Shown here one piece after another: positions 1 to 12,900 of a stretch of DNA of 64,000 nt (position 1 is the stretch's first letter; every line of letters begins with the position of its first letter). This DNA comes from Ascidia mentula (Eukaryota; Chordata; Ascidiacea; Phlebobranchia; Ascidiidae). The position numbers were made by a program, and so were the translations under genes. The DNA lies in assembly GCA_947561715.1 (NCBI GenBank), contig OX387197.1, positions 20,506,266 to 20,570,265 on the forward strand. Reading direction: 5' to 3'. The notes under the pieces were generated by a model. That model did no database searches, had not been told where the DNA came from, and saw nothing but the letters and a program-made list of their open reading frames with translations.

Positions 1-3000
1 TTCGTCTCTTATAATATCACGGTAGTCCAGTAAGCGACCGAGCAGTTTGGTGACGAGGTTCACAAACTCAACTCCTGTCGTTCTTAAGTATTGATGCTTC
101 CCACACCACTCCGACATTCTGACAACGTGAACAGACCACAGATAATTAAATTAAAAAAAAAACTTGGAAGTATTAGGGCAAGAAAACAAGGGGAGTATTA
201 GGGCAAGAAAACAAGGGAAGTATTAGGACAAGAAAACAAGGTAAGTATTAGGGCAAGATTATTAAAAATTGCACGGCGGTAAACTTTTACTTTAAACTAC
301 TCAATAGTGACAACGTCACAAGGCACCATAGGAATCAGATTGTTATCAGGAAATATGACTATACGTGCCTGTATCTATATAAGAATGACAAGTTTAGCAT
401 TTTAATATTCATCATTAAAAGACAATTGGCGTTTAGCATATTTACATTTCATTGAAAAGCTTTCGATATTCTTGGTCTCCTCTCCCCCCTTCAACCAACA
501 CGTCCAACTTGGTGATCATCTCGTTTTCGAACTGACAACAAGATTAAATATTATGTGTTGGGAAATACAGAAACTATAGGATGGAAAGCAGAATAAATAT
601 TCAACGTAGAACTACGTTTTACAAAACAGTGAACAAAGATGTGTCACCGCACAATTGAGAACGGTAAAAGAATGAAATGTTGGCGGGAATCCAAAGGACA
701 AACCAGGAAGTAACAAACCATTTTAAAGTTTCCCCTGCTGTGCAATTCGCACTGCATCATGTCGAAGAATATCGGAATGGTCGCTTTTCTTAAGTCTGCT
801 TCGGGAACGAGCGTCATTTCCAACATGGGACCGACCATGCCGGGGATGAACTTGATTTTGTGCGGACCTGAATTTATTACTTGATTATTTCGAAAATACA
901 TAACTGTATATGAAAAGAAGTTCATGTTGCTTTGCACATTTAAATTTCATACGCACAAATTAGGAGGACACAGTGACATATTCAGAAGCTGTATCATTGC
1001 TGTTCATAGCGTGCTTTTAACAGATAAAAGAACAGAACTTACCTAAATTGAACCACATGCCTCTGATTTCAAAACCCATCTCACAACGAAGATCGCCATA
1101 CCTGAAATAACAAACAAGCCGGCAATTAGTTTTAATCCTCACGTAAAAGTCGAGCAGTCACGCTTAACTACCAGCAGGTCACGTGAAGAATCTCAGTTAA
1201 ATAAAACACCGGCAAGTTAAACTGATGGGGCTGTCTTACTTTTTGACCATGCTGAGTCGCTTGTTGTGAGAAAATCGTTCCATCTGCAAGGCGTCTTGTG
1301 TGAGAAAGGTGACGCCCAGATGAAAGAAGTTGTTCCATAGCTGGAAAAAATAAGCTTTCAGGTTTGTATAATACTGTAACTTTCTTGAAAAAAGGTGAAG
1401 ATCTGTTATTTTTTATTGAATTAGAAACACGCAGATGTAAACTACAAACCTGTGGCTCGAACGAACTTTCGTCCAAAAACGATTTGTTCAAAGTTTTAGT
1501 GAAAAACTTGATCGCCCTCATGAACGTTCTGTTTCAAACAACAAACGTGATAAGGTGAAAGTAAAGAAACCAATTTATAAAAAATGATCAAAACCCACGA
1601 GTTCTGCAGTGACGTCATAGTTATCCAGTCGCCTCGGTAAACGTTGTTTCCGATAAGGTCTTGGAACATGGAGAAGATTTCCATGAGAAAATCCTATTGA
1701 AATTTCAAATGAATTAGATTACCAAATACAACACATGATAATGCAAGGTCATGTTTACCATGAGGTCAAACTTATTGGGAAAGGAGGACAGGTAAGCATC
1801 GTAATGATATTCCTCCATTTGACGCAACATGGAAATCAAGCAAGCGACAAAACTAGCCTTAAACACAAAAACCGGTTTTATCAACCCATATTTCTTTACC
1901 ACAAGGTGAAAGATTGTCTTACAGCTTGCTTGCTTTGCCGGTCTAGTTTGATAACGGTCTGAATGACGGTCCGCAAAAGGGTGTTGGTCACTTCTTGGAT
2001 ATCACCTTTATTTGATTCCTTGGATTATAAGCAAAGCAAGGTTGTTAGTCACTTCACTCATGACAATTAAATAAAAAGCTTTCAAATTATCTTACAACGT
2101 CCGAGGAACGCAGCATGGTGAGAATGTCACCAAGCAGACGAACACAAACTTCGAGTTCCTCTTCTTTTTCCAGCAGTTCTTTGAGGTGTTGCATCATCAT
2201 TTTTAAGAGGATAATACGGCATTCTATCAACAAGCACAAGTCGTTTCGTAATCGTCCCTTTAAACTAGTTAGAAGACCCCGCTAAGAAGCGTTTACCTTG
2301 TATTTTAAATATATCGCTGTGCACAATGTCCAGCATACACACAACTTTCTGCCTCGTTAGACGCTCGGTTGGTACGTTTTTAATGAAGTCTTGCAGCAGC
2401 AGGCTAAAAAAACAAAATTGGCGTCACAGTTTGCCACAAAAAGGATACGCCGGTCATTTATAACTTCATTTATGAAGAGTCATTATCATTTGCCTACGTC
2501 AGAACAATGAATGCAACTAAACAATCGCTTTGGTACCTTTGATTATGTTCTATCTTCTTTGCCTGAACTGCGTTTTCAACACGTTTCACCAAATCGCTGC
2601 CGATATGCTTAAGTCTTCGTTTCGAAGGTGTAACTGCTGGAACTTGGGCAGAATTTTCATCTGAAACTTGGTTCTTTCGCTTAGATGGAGTTCTGCGTAT
2701 AACTTTTTCAACCAAGCTAAACGATGGCTTGCGTCTCATTTCCATGGCTGTTTACAATCCGCCTTTCACAACGCGACCTTTTTACCGAAGTTGGCCGTAA
2801 CCAGGTTCAAGGACTTTGGTCGTAAAGATATTTACGGCAACTGCGCTTCTCAGGTACTGCGTTGGCTTAGCGTCTACAACAAAGCAAACAAGGCGTTTCG
2901 CAGTGCTTCCCAAGCTTGCCTATATTCCATTAAAAAACCTCGCCTGGCGGTAAACTGATCTCACAAGTCCATTACACACCACCTAACGCTGGGGGATGCT

Positions 3001-6000
3001 GAGTCGTATCAATGAATATGTCGCCACATAGAGGTAACACTACACCCAGAACCACACTTGCTCGTCTGGCCAGTGCGCTGTGGCAGAGTATTTGAACAGG
3101 CCCGCCAGAGCGTAACGCGCCTGGCCGTCCAATTGGGTGCCGCCTCTGTCTCTGAGTAAGCTTTCCTACGCACAGTGTATGACCGCAGGCTAAAGCAAAC
3201 AGCATGGAAAGAAAGAGACCGCTGCATTTTGAATAGGCCCGTTTCCTGGTGTGCCGGCCGCTGCGCTTTCTGATGTGTGAATGGAGTAAAGCTAAGTAGG
3301 CTGCTGTTGTTCGCAGAGAGAGAGAGAATGTAGGTGATTAATCCGAGGTGGAGCATCGGACAACTTACCTGAGTTGTTTTGGTTCAAACACGGTGACGAC
3401 GTCCTTAATCACCGAGGGCACATATTTCATGGCTGTGGCCTACAATAAAAAAACCTTCCTCTTAGACAACTTGCTTTCCAACCATTAAAGTGTGGTATTT
3501 ACAAACAAAACATCGAATATATAGAGTGATAATAAACGAAAGATTAACATTGTAACTTAAGGCACCATTGAAAGGTGCTAGTTGACTTTACCTGTAATAC
3601 AATCATGGAATCCTCAGTAATTTTCATGAGTTTGTTGATGGATTCAAATACTCGAAAAACTCCTTGTTCAAATGCCTGCCGTCCCTTCTCATCAAATCTA
3701 CACATGATTAATTGTAAAAACTTTGGGCAACCACAATAAACTGAAACAATAACTGTTACTAACCAAGAAAATACATGACCTACAATTGTTGCAATTAAAC
3801 ACTTACTGTTGAAACAGAATTCGGGATCTGACGATGAATTTAAATATATATTCCAAAGACTTCAGGGCCTTTAATAGTCTTTCCCTGTATTCAGGAATTT
3901 TTACTTTGTCCAAATACTGTACCAGAACATTGGTGAGTTTTCTGTTGAAAAAATGAAAAATATTACTAAGGCCATCTCGGGAGTAATAATATATCTTACT
4001 CATATGCCAGGGTAGCACTGAAGTGTTCCAGGATGTAGCTGTCCAACACAGCATGGAAGTGGAAGAATTTCTTTTCCGCAATTAAAGTGATGATGTATAT
4101 CTTTAAAACATTAGGCATATTGGAAAAGAGCTCACACATTTACAAGTGAAATAGAATGATTGTTACCAGAGCATCAAACACCATAGAATCATAACTTCCA
4201 TTTTCTGGATTCTCCATCAGAATGTTAAACAGGGCATCAAGTGTGTCTTGTAGAAACTGCAAACAACGAGTCAAAATGAAACAGGTCATTTATCCCCATA
4301 AAAGTTAGTTTTATGACACCCTGATACACACCTTAACCACCTCCTCACCATCCACTTTCATGATCGACTCCAGAGTACCTCGCAATTTTGTTGGGTGAGA
4401 CTTCCACATCAAAAGACGCAGTAAGTCAACTATAAATACAAACATTAGGACAAATAATAGCATAGTGCGCAATTGTCACTTGTCTCACCATTCTGGGTGA
4501 GCTTGGTTGAACAAACGAGCGTCGAAACCTGAAAACTGTCTTTGCTCGCAGTGAAGCCCTCCACTCTTGAAGTGAGGTTTCTGCTTGTTGGTGACATTCC
4601 ACCCTTGCCCTTGATAGAATTCTGCATACTTTCCCACTCATCTCTGGTGGAAGGCAGTGACAAATATTTCTTGGCATCATTTGGTTCCAGCCTTCGAGAT
4701 TCAACCTGGATAATTAAAGGTAACATGTCCAAAGCAAAAAAAAAATAGATCATCTGAGAAGCAATGTTAAGAAGTCAGAAACACATAGAAATCTACCTTG
4801 TAAACCATTAAGTTGTGGATGCCATCATGTAGTGTGGTACCTTCTTCTCTCATCAGACGAGCAAATGATAATCCAAAATCTCGCTCAGTTTTGTCCTTAT
4901 TTTCTGTTGTCGATCGATGTCGAAATGTGAAGCGTAAATGTGCATTGTAGAAATCCTCAATTGGAATTTGAACCTACACAAAAAAGTTGTATGTTTTAAT
5001 AATAGCTGGTTGAAATTTCCTTGTAAGTTTTATATATTTTACAAGTCAGCAACAAAACACAATTGACCTTGACAACTTCCATCCACTTGGGTGTTTTGTT
5101 TTGATAGTAGATATGAGATCGATATTGATTTTCAGGGTCTTCACCGGAACCCATACTAACTACAATCTAAAACCACAAAATAAGTTTTTAATTTGAAATA
5201 CAATGCTAAGGAATTACAAAGACAGTACTAAGTAGACACACTTACAGGAATAACAGCACCCGTGTCATTGCACACACTCATTGTAACCTCCACATTTTTC
5301 TGAGCAGTTTTGCTGCCCTTCTCAAATTCACCCTACAAAATAAACAGGTGGTTATATTATTGATGGCTTTGGATTATTATTGGAAAATGTAGCATACACA
5401 TACAGCAATAAATGGATGTAATTTATCAAGAAATACAATGACGCTTAATAGCATTTCAATAAATGGTAAATCATAGAAGGCAATATTATCATATGCCAAA
5501 AGATTACACAAAATATTTAAAAAAAAAACATTACATTTGTCACAATAAACCATGCAACATACGCACACCATCACCATACCATAGAGAAAACATTTTCTTA
5601 ATTGTGGGATAACCAAACAAATTGAAACAATATATACATATTTACATTGTAAATATAGGTGGTACCTGAATAATGGTTACATAAAGATCATTTCGAACAT
5701 CACCAGGCATAATAATTTCTGGAAAACCCATTTTGCGAACAACTGCTGTTGTTCGATCAACAAGATGAGGGAAGTCATGACGAATTGTTTTAAGGTCACC
5801 ATTTAACATTTTCAGTGACACCCACAAGCCTTAAAAACAAACAAACACAGCTTGTTAAGCTGCTTGAAGCACACAACACATTTCGGTAGCCTACCTTGGC
5901 CTTTGTGATTGATGTCACCACGGGAACTGATTGCTCTTTGCACAAGCTGTTGAAGACTTTCGTTTTCTCCTGAAACTCTGTGCAGAACAAAATAACATAA

Positions 6001-8010
6001 GAATAAACCTTGAATACAATGTACAAATCACACTTACTGAATAAATGGAATAAAGTGTTGTTTTTCCTCATCACTTTCTGTCGATCCTTTGAGAATAGAT
6101 GTTATATCCATTACTGCAGCACCAAATGCTCTTCTTAAGCCGAGTGTAATCTTTTTGCTGTCTGGCATTTTCAGGTCCATACGACCTGTTGTTTAACACA
6201 TTCAGCTATGTATCTTAATCCTACAAGAATATTAACTCCAAAATATTACCTATTCTTACTATTTTGCACACAAGAAAGATCTTTTCACGTTGCAAATCTT
6301 TACTTCCTAAATCCTAAAAACACAAATCATCAACTCACTAAAAATAGTTATATTTATATTTACATTAAACATACTATGGAACACAACAATTTCTGATCTC
6401 ATACAGATTATTACATCAAAACTCACAGTGAAAATTGCCCTGAGGTTGTTCAGCATTTCTATGTTCTTGGGCAGACCCTGACTTCCCCACCGCACAAAGT
6501 AGTTTTCACTGCACACAAGCAGCATTGTTAAGTTCAGGGCGTTTAGTGCTAGTGACAAATACCATCTTACCTAATGGGAGTAATTTCTTTGTCTTCATAC
6601 ATTAAAGACATGAAAACATCTGCATCCTCACCAATACGGCATACAAAGTTTTTAACCATCACAAACAAGCTGTTAAATTTAAACAATTATGCTTTTATTT
6701 TTAACAGTGACAAACAAAAACACCACTAGAATCCAACCTGTCTACATGCGACTTTCTGTTGTCCTGAATTACTTCTGTGGTTGACTCCTTTCCGCTATGT
6801 ATTCTTTCCTCTGCTATACGTCGGTCAACTTTGATGGACGCCTTTTCATGCTGTCAAAGAAAGTTTAAACAGTTTTAAAAAATGTATGTACACCGCTACA
6901 AACAATATCATGTGTAAGAGATCAGCCATGCTTGCACAAGGATAAGTCCTTACTTACCATTTTGAAAACCTCAACAGCAGACAGTGTACGCACGTCAGCT
7001 GGAGTGCATGTCTCTTCACTGCGGATGCTTAAATCTAACTGAAGAAGACGATTACCATAGTCAACCCTGTCTGCAATCTGATGAGAAGTACGAGCAAGCT
7101 CATCAGCGGGAAGAGTACCAGATATGACTTGCCGTCTCATGTGAATCAGTTCCCTCATCATTTTGCAAACATGGGCAAAGATTTGCTCATCTTGATTGGA
7201 CTAAAAACCAACAAAACTGTTAGAAAATGCTTAGGTATGGTAAAATGTTTTATACATGATACACACCATAAACATGTTTTTCCACAAGGCACCCCATTCC
7301 CGCAGAACATACGACACCTCCTGTACTATGGGAAGATCAGTGGAGACGACACTTTCATTTCTCCTATGAACAAAAACATACATTTATGTTAGACCCATAA
7401 AATGCTCATGCTCTAAAACAGTTTAAAAAGTAATTCAGCTGTTAAACAATGTCTAATAATTTAGGAAAAAAAGTTGCAACTGCATCTACACAATAAAGCA
7501 TTCTGCACACACTATTACCCTCTTTTTTCAACCACAGCATCTTTCAAGTGTATGTAGCTTGATGGAAATACTCCCTAAAAATATAAAATCAGAGTTTCAT
7601 TACAAATGCAATTAAGTAAATCTACTGTAAGTATTGGCAGTTTGTAATTAGCAACAGACCAGTTACTGTTCATCTTTAGGTCACAGGTTGCCACTATACA
7701 AACCTTTACACTCCGATCCAATATCAGATTTCCTCGATACCATTTTCCTATAAAACATAAATCACATGAAAATTAAGTAATCTGTTTTTTTCTGGAAAGC
7801 TCTTTACCAACCATCACACTCTTCGATGATGTGGACTGTATCGCCAACAGACAATTTTAAATGCTGCTTCTCTTTTGGGTTATAGTTGTAAACAGCTGTG
7901 GAAAAGCAGAATCAACTTATTGCATCTCATTTTCAGTTTACATAGTAAAGGTAAAACTCACCAACTCCATATTTAGCCTTGACTGGTATAATCCAACCTG
8001 AACCTGGCAT
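1..8010 (-). CDS. DOCK1: DOCK1/2/5-type Rac guanine nucleotide exchange factor (partial, N-terminal ~70%)
   Basis: Atypical exchange factor of the DOCK-A group (DOCK180/myoblast city), which with ELMO activates Rac at the membrane. The start at 8010 gives [17 protein letters not shown], aligned with the DOCK1/5 N-terminus. An SH3 domain follows in exons 8010-7962, 7895-7812, 7747-7704 and 7574-7519 (KWYRGN, then [10 protein letters not shown]). Next are the ELMO-binding helical exons (7364-7267, 7200-6958), the DHR-1 lipid-binding region (~6190-5160, including [14 protein letters not shown] and [13 protein letters not shown]), the conserved middle ([18 protein letters not shown] near 4500, [16 protein letters not shown] helix near 3850), and the run into DHR-2 ([14 protein letters not shown] near 760; [12 protein letters not shown] near 490). 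The last exon, ~118 to 1, reads [18 protein letters not shown] and is cut by the window edge. About 30 short exons. It is a single ancestral-type member, so DOCK1, 2 and 5 cannot be told apart. One lysine appears extra in the SH3 RT/n-Src region, depending on the splice choice at 7812. Confidence 0.95.
166..257. repeat. 25-bp minisatellite, ~3.6 copies
   Basis: Tandem copies of a unit reading AAGTATTAGGGCAAGAAAAC plus AAGG, with one or two substitutions per copy. It lies in the DOCK intron between the exon ending at ~118 and the one near 450-540. No coding role is visible. Confidence 0.85.
2537..2745 (-). other. Candidate alternative first exon inside the DOCK gene (or first exon of a nested gene)
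   Basis: An open frame of 69 codons plus 2 bases on the DOCK strand. It starts at an ATG in a strong Kozak context (GCCATGG) and ends at a GT donor (AAAG|gtacca). The peptide is very basic, with two TPSKR repeats ([10 protein letters not shown] and [10 protein letters not shown]), and looks like a nuclear-localisation or CDK-site region. It sits between the DOCK exons ending near 3370 (FEPKQL) and starting near 2402 ([11 protein letters not shown]), where canonical DOCK proteins have no extra sequence. It ends in the same phase as the normal upstream exon, so it could splice in frame to the downstream DOCK exons. No transcript evidence is available here. Confidence 0.4.
2960..3360. promoter_or_regulatory. 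GC- and CpG-rich block in a DOCK intron
   Basis: This stretch is clearly richer in G+C and CpG than the AT-rich introns around it, and lies just upstream (on the minus strand) of the candidate alternative first exon at 2745. It could be an internal promoter or an old insertion. I saw no terminal repeats or target duplications, and the reading frames in it do not look like protein. Confidence 0.25.
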
Positions 8011-9920
8011 TATGACCTTCAGCTCTCTTTCAGTGTTATCCAGTTGCAAACTGATACAAACAAGATCATATCCCACAACATTTAACAAAAATCTTCATTG
8101 CTACCAATTGCACTAACTGGCCACCTTTAAATGTTTTATGATAATCAATCAAAGAATTCATAAATAAAATGTGCTGTGATGTTTTAGTGAAAAGACCCCT
8201 AACATCTATCGACACGTTACACGTACACCTTTTGCAAACGGCTATCTATCTAATACACCTTATTATTTAAACCCATTGGGTATGGTGCAATGTCCAAATT
8301 GGCCTGCTTTACATTTAAATGTCCTGAACAAATTGCAAGCACCAAAAAGCAAAATAAACACCTTCTCCCAGTAGTCGGAAGTCAATAATCGGCAACATAA
8401 CTCCCTCGTAAATTTAGGAATATTTAATCGGATGATTTATCTGTAAAATTTCGTTAATGCGGTAAATTCCCGACAAGTTCTACATTGCAGCTTATAAAAA
8501 TTTAGAAGTCAACTTTTTAATGTAGTGAGCAGTGCTAATAAAATTTTAAACTGTCCTAACCTCGATAACAGTCCGATAACAAGAAATTAATATCAGCGCT
8601 GTGGCGTACAAGAAAACAAACAAACGAGTGCTTTGTTTTGCGCACCAACATCTGTTTTTGAACTGACTGGTGGTTAACAATTATTTGGTTAGAAAATTAA
8701 CTAGACGATTAACAAGTGTGTACTGATGGATGGATTTTTGTATTTTGTGTTTGACTATATCGAAGTACAGTGTATCCGGTAGTCTGTAAGCCGACTGTTT
8801 TTCCGCAATGTGCCGGTAAAGAGCTATTTGTAAATGAAGTTTTGTCTCGGTCATGTTGTCAACAGTCTCCATTTCTTTGTCAAGAACAACGATATAGTAT
8901 CATTGCAAGGAGCAAGTGAGTTAAGCTGCGTTGAAGATTTTGAGGTCGTCAAAAAATATAGTGTCAGCTTATCAGAAGTGTTTTTCGCTTGCCTTGAGTT
9001 TTTTACGTGTGTCATGTCAGATTTCTGCGGGTTAGATTTTCATATGAGGTCAAGAAAAAAAATAGGTCATTTCAGATTTTTGCGGGTTAACATTTTGCCG
9101 ACGTGATTCCTAAACATTGCTTACGTTCTTTTGACATAAAAAAATTATCATTGTAATAACTTGTAGGCAGCTCTTTAGTGTTTGTTGCACTAATATGATG
9201 TGACCTGTAATCTTATTTGCCATTTCAAGCACAAGGACAAACAAATCAGGATGCATGTTTACTGCAACATTGTTCGTTGGATACGTGGTAAGGCACGGAG
9301 AGATGTCAAAACTAGAATTAAAATGACTGTTAGGTGGTAACACAGTGTTCTGTTAACCCGTGTGTTGATTCCGCAATCACGGTTCGGTGAGGCACAAATT
9401 CCGATGTCACGCGCCTGCGAGCAACAGCGGCAAACAAACCCTCATTAGGCTTTTCGCACCTACGCGCTCACAAACCCCAAATTGCCACATGGTCGCGCGT
9501 CAACGCCCGGACCCACAAATCCGCACATGTGGGGTTGAGTGAGCTGTTAACCCCAGATTGACCCCAATGCTAGGGTACCCCGACAAGTTCTCTGCTGAGT
9601 AAGTCTTCATAAAAACAAGGTGATGGGCGTCCGCAGAGGACAAAGGGCGCTTTGTTGGTGCAGCAAACCTGAAAGACGGTGTTTTGTTACGTAATGCCGA
9701 ACGCTAGTGAACTGCGAATATTGCCGAGGATATTGAAAATTCGCGAGGCGTTTATGCGTTAGCGTAGACTTCCTGAAGCTGTTGCGTCAAACACAAACAG
9801 ATCAACACATGGGGCATTTTTGTATAAACAATGTACAAATAAAACACATACAAAATATACAGTATTGTGTCGCTTTGTTTACATTAACCCAGTCTAATTA
9901 TACTTCGCGTTTAAATTATT
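8011..9920. promoter_or_regulatory. Divergent intergenic region between DOCK and netrin-4
   Basis: It should hold the promoters and 5' exons of both genes. An acceptor-like cag at ~8052 suggests an untranslated DOCK 5' exon further upstream. The stretch ~9360-9700 is CpG-rich and is a reasonable promoter or first-exon zone for netrin-4. An imperfect direct repeat lies at 9011-9098. No convincing protein-coding exon was found; the netrin-4 signal-peptide exon must be here but was not identified. Confidence 0.4.
9011..9098. repeat. Imperfect 33-bp direct repeat, 55-bp period
   Basis: Two copies of GTCATNTCAGATTTNTGCGG followed by GTTA, at 9011-9043 and 9066-9098. They lie in the DOCK/netrin-4 intergenic region. 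Confidence 0.6.
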
Positions 9921-9924
9921 ACAG

Positions 9925-12900
9925 TTTATTTCCTGATGTCTATTGCGGCTTCGCAACAATGCGGAAGATATAGTTGTCATGGTGATGTCGGAAATTTGGC
10001 GGCCGGCCGTCAAATCCTGGCGAGCAGCACTTGCGGACAATCTGCAAGCGAAATTTTCTGCGAGCCCAAGGTGGATAACTGCTCGGCACCGCGATGTAGG
10101 CGATGTAAGGCCGGCGTAAGAGGACACGAGCACCCGGGCTCGTTTATGACCGATTCCACGTTTTTGCACTCGCACACGTGGTGGCAGGCAGCATCACGAC
10201 AGGATGACGTAACACTCAATTTTAATCTTGAAACAACATTTTATTTCACTCACATGATCATGCTATTCCGAGGACCACGTCCAGGAGCAATGACACTGGA
10301 AAAGTCTTCTGATTTTGGAATCACCTGGCAGGTGCAAAATTACTTCAATAATCTTGATTAAAATAATGATGCTGTTGGTAGAATGACCAGGTTTGGTTGT
10401 AAAATTCCAGCAATGTAGTTACGTGATTAAGGATTTGATCATCTACTATGCTATTTCAAGGTTTACCAACACTATGCCCGAAACTGCATGGAAGTGTTTG
10501 GAATTGAAGACGATACGGATGTGAAAGGTTCCTCATGCACCTCCAGGTATTCGGACCCGTTGCCTTGCACCAAAGGAGAGGTAAATGAATTCTCCCAAGA
10601 AATTTTATTGCTGTCAAATCAGGGGTCACCAAACTGTGCAAGGAGATAGTTTAGTTAAAATAAATCATACAAGAAGCGGTTTTGCGCACGTGATCATCAC
10701 TGCACAAACATATATATGGCCTATGGGGAAACAAGTTTGGTGCACTCACCAGCGATTTTTGCCAAATTTGTCAATATTTACGTGATCAGCACTTATGCAC
10801 TAAGCCACAGTTGCCAAAACATCTTATCACGGTATCGCGTGTAGCGCGGTTACACATGTTGGTATTATCATAAACATTGTGCGCAAAGCTCTGTTACAGC
10901 CGTTTTGTCAAAAAGTCACATTCCAGCAAAACTGTGCGTACAGGCCTACACCTATAATGTTTAATACATAGGTAAAAATCCATCGAAGGTAGAGGTTTTA
11001 GTTTTTGTACGTCAAAACCTTGTTCGACGTGTACTGCGTATTATGTACACTAGCCACTGTCTGTAGTTCTTTCTCGACATTTTTTTATAACGTAGATTAT
11101 GAAAAGTGCGTTGGCACAAGCCAGACCACTGGCGCGTCTGTATGCCGCCCAGATTAATATGTCTGATTTTCACATGTATAACAGTTGCAATCAAACAAGA
11201 ACTTTAATTATGACTTTGGTGAATTTTGTACCTCTTCTTGTGGAATTGACAGCTTTGAATACAACACAAAGTTTTGTGTACCCACATAAACCGGCCTCAA
11301 ATCACGGCATAGCAAAGTATGAGTTTTGAGACGATTCTGCATATTTGGAAGTTTGAAATGTGAGCCGAACGACGCATGGTTACATTCGGAATGTAACAAC
11401 GATTTAAACAGAAAAAAGACACAGTGAAGTCTTTTTGCGTCCGAGAGCGTTCGTCACAACACGTTGCAAACATCACATTCTGATGGCTCGTGCGTCGAGT
11501 TCCTTCTTTGGTCTTGTTTTGGCCAAATCGCGTCGTTCCCCACTTTTAAGGGGCCTCGGATTCCTTGAGTTGCGCGGCTTCACACAAAGGTTGTCTTTGT
11601 GTCCCGCGCCTACGTTGAATGTCTATGGCACCTTGGCCAATCTTCGATTTGCGCTTTTTCACTTAGCGCTTTTACTTCTTTGACTGACATTCTCGCTATA
11701 TGTTTGTGACTCCTGCGAGATGAATATGGGAAACAGCTGGCATATTTCTTTGCAGAAACTTAGTAATTTGAAACAGAAAGAAATTAGGTTGGTCAGTCAT
11801 GCACTTTTATAGATATAGGTGTTTGGACCATTATAGTTCTACATGGCACAGATCAACACAACGAATCGTTCATGCGATTGACTGATTGATAACTCACACC
11901 TATTTCAACATAACGTCTTATCTCATCTCAAAGTCCTTGACAACGTTTTTTTCCCAATAAGTTTAGCGATATATCCCTAACCCTCCTTTGTGTAGGGCGA
12001 TATTGTCTCGTCGTGTAAGCGATCAGCTGCGACTGCGAACCATCCATCACCGATATCCAACCGGCAGTTAGATACGTCATTAATGCTCGTTTTATTCTCA
12101 CAGGTTACTTATCGCGTCTTAAATCCGCTTTCGCCAATTGAAAATCCGTACAGTGAACACGCACGCCATCTACTCAAGATCACCAACCTCCGAATTCGGA
12201 TGTGGCTTCCACAGTCTTGTCCTCTTTGCTTAAATGCTACCGCAAATTCCTTGCGAAGAGAGGTGCAAGATTTCGACAGACTTATACATGCGCCATTCGC
12301 CATTTACGATTTGATTATTCGTGGAACTTGCTTCTGCAACGGTCATGCTGATACGTGTGTGCCTCTATATAGTGACGGCAGTGATCCTGATGATCACGAG
12401 CAAGACGTGGTGAGTTTATAATATTGTCTTTCGTTATGTACACTGATAGTAAATACACTAAACAGGTTTGTACATTATTGCACATTCCGTAACAACTCTT
12501 TTGGTATTGAACGACGTGAACATTTGATTTTAATTTTACCACCACCCGTGCCGCGAGAGTCCTCGCCGATACATGACGTATATAAATAGTATCCTTGTTA
12601 TCTCACTTTGGAACAATGGACCTCATTTTGTTTTAAAATACCTGTCACATCTCTCGTCTATCGCCCAATCTACCTTATCGCAAGATAATCTGCGCCCCGC
12701 CACATTACTCCCATAGGTAGCTACATCATGACGTCATAATTATTTATTAGAGTTTATCGGCCGAGTGACGTGATTGACAGTCCTCGCTTTGCTTCAAAGT
12801 CATCTGTTTATTTGTTCGTGCGGTCTAATGGGATTTGCTCTAAGTCACGCCTCTATTTCATATCGGAGCTCATGACAGAAGGCACGTGAACACAAAACGT

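Noticed and set aside
2668..2958. 96-codon plus-strand frame
   Set aside because: It is antisense to the candidate DOCK alternative exon, has no similarity, and its composition looks like chance.
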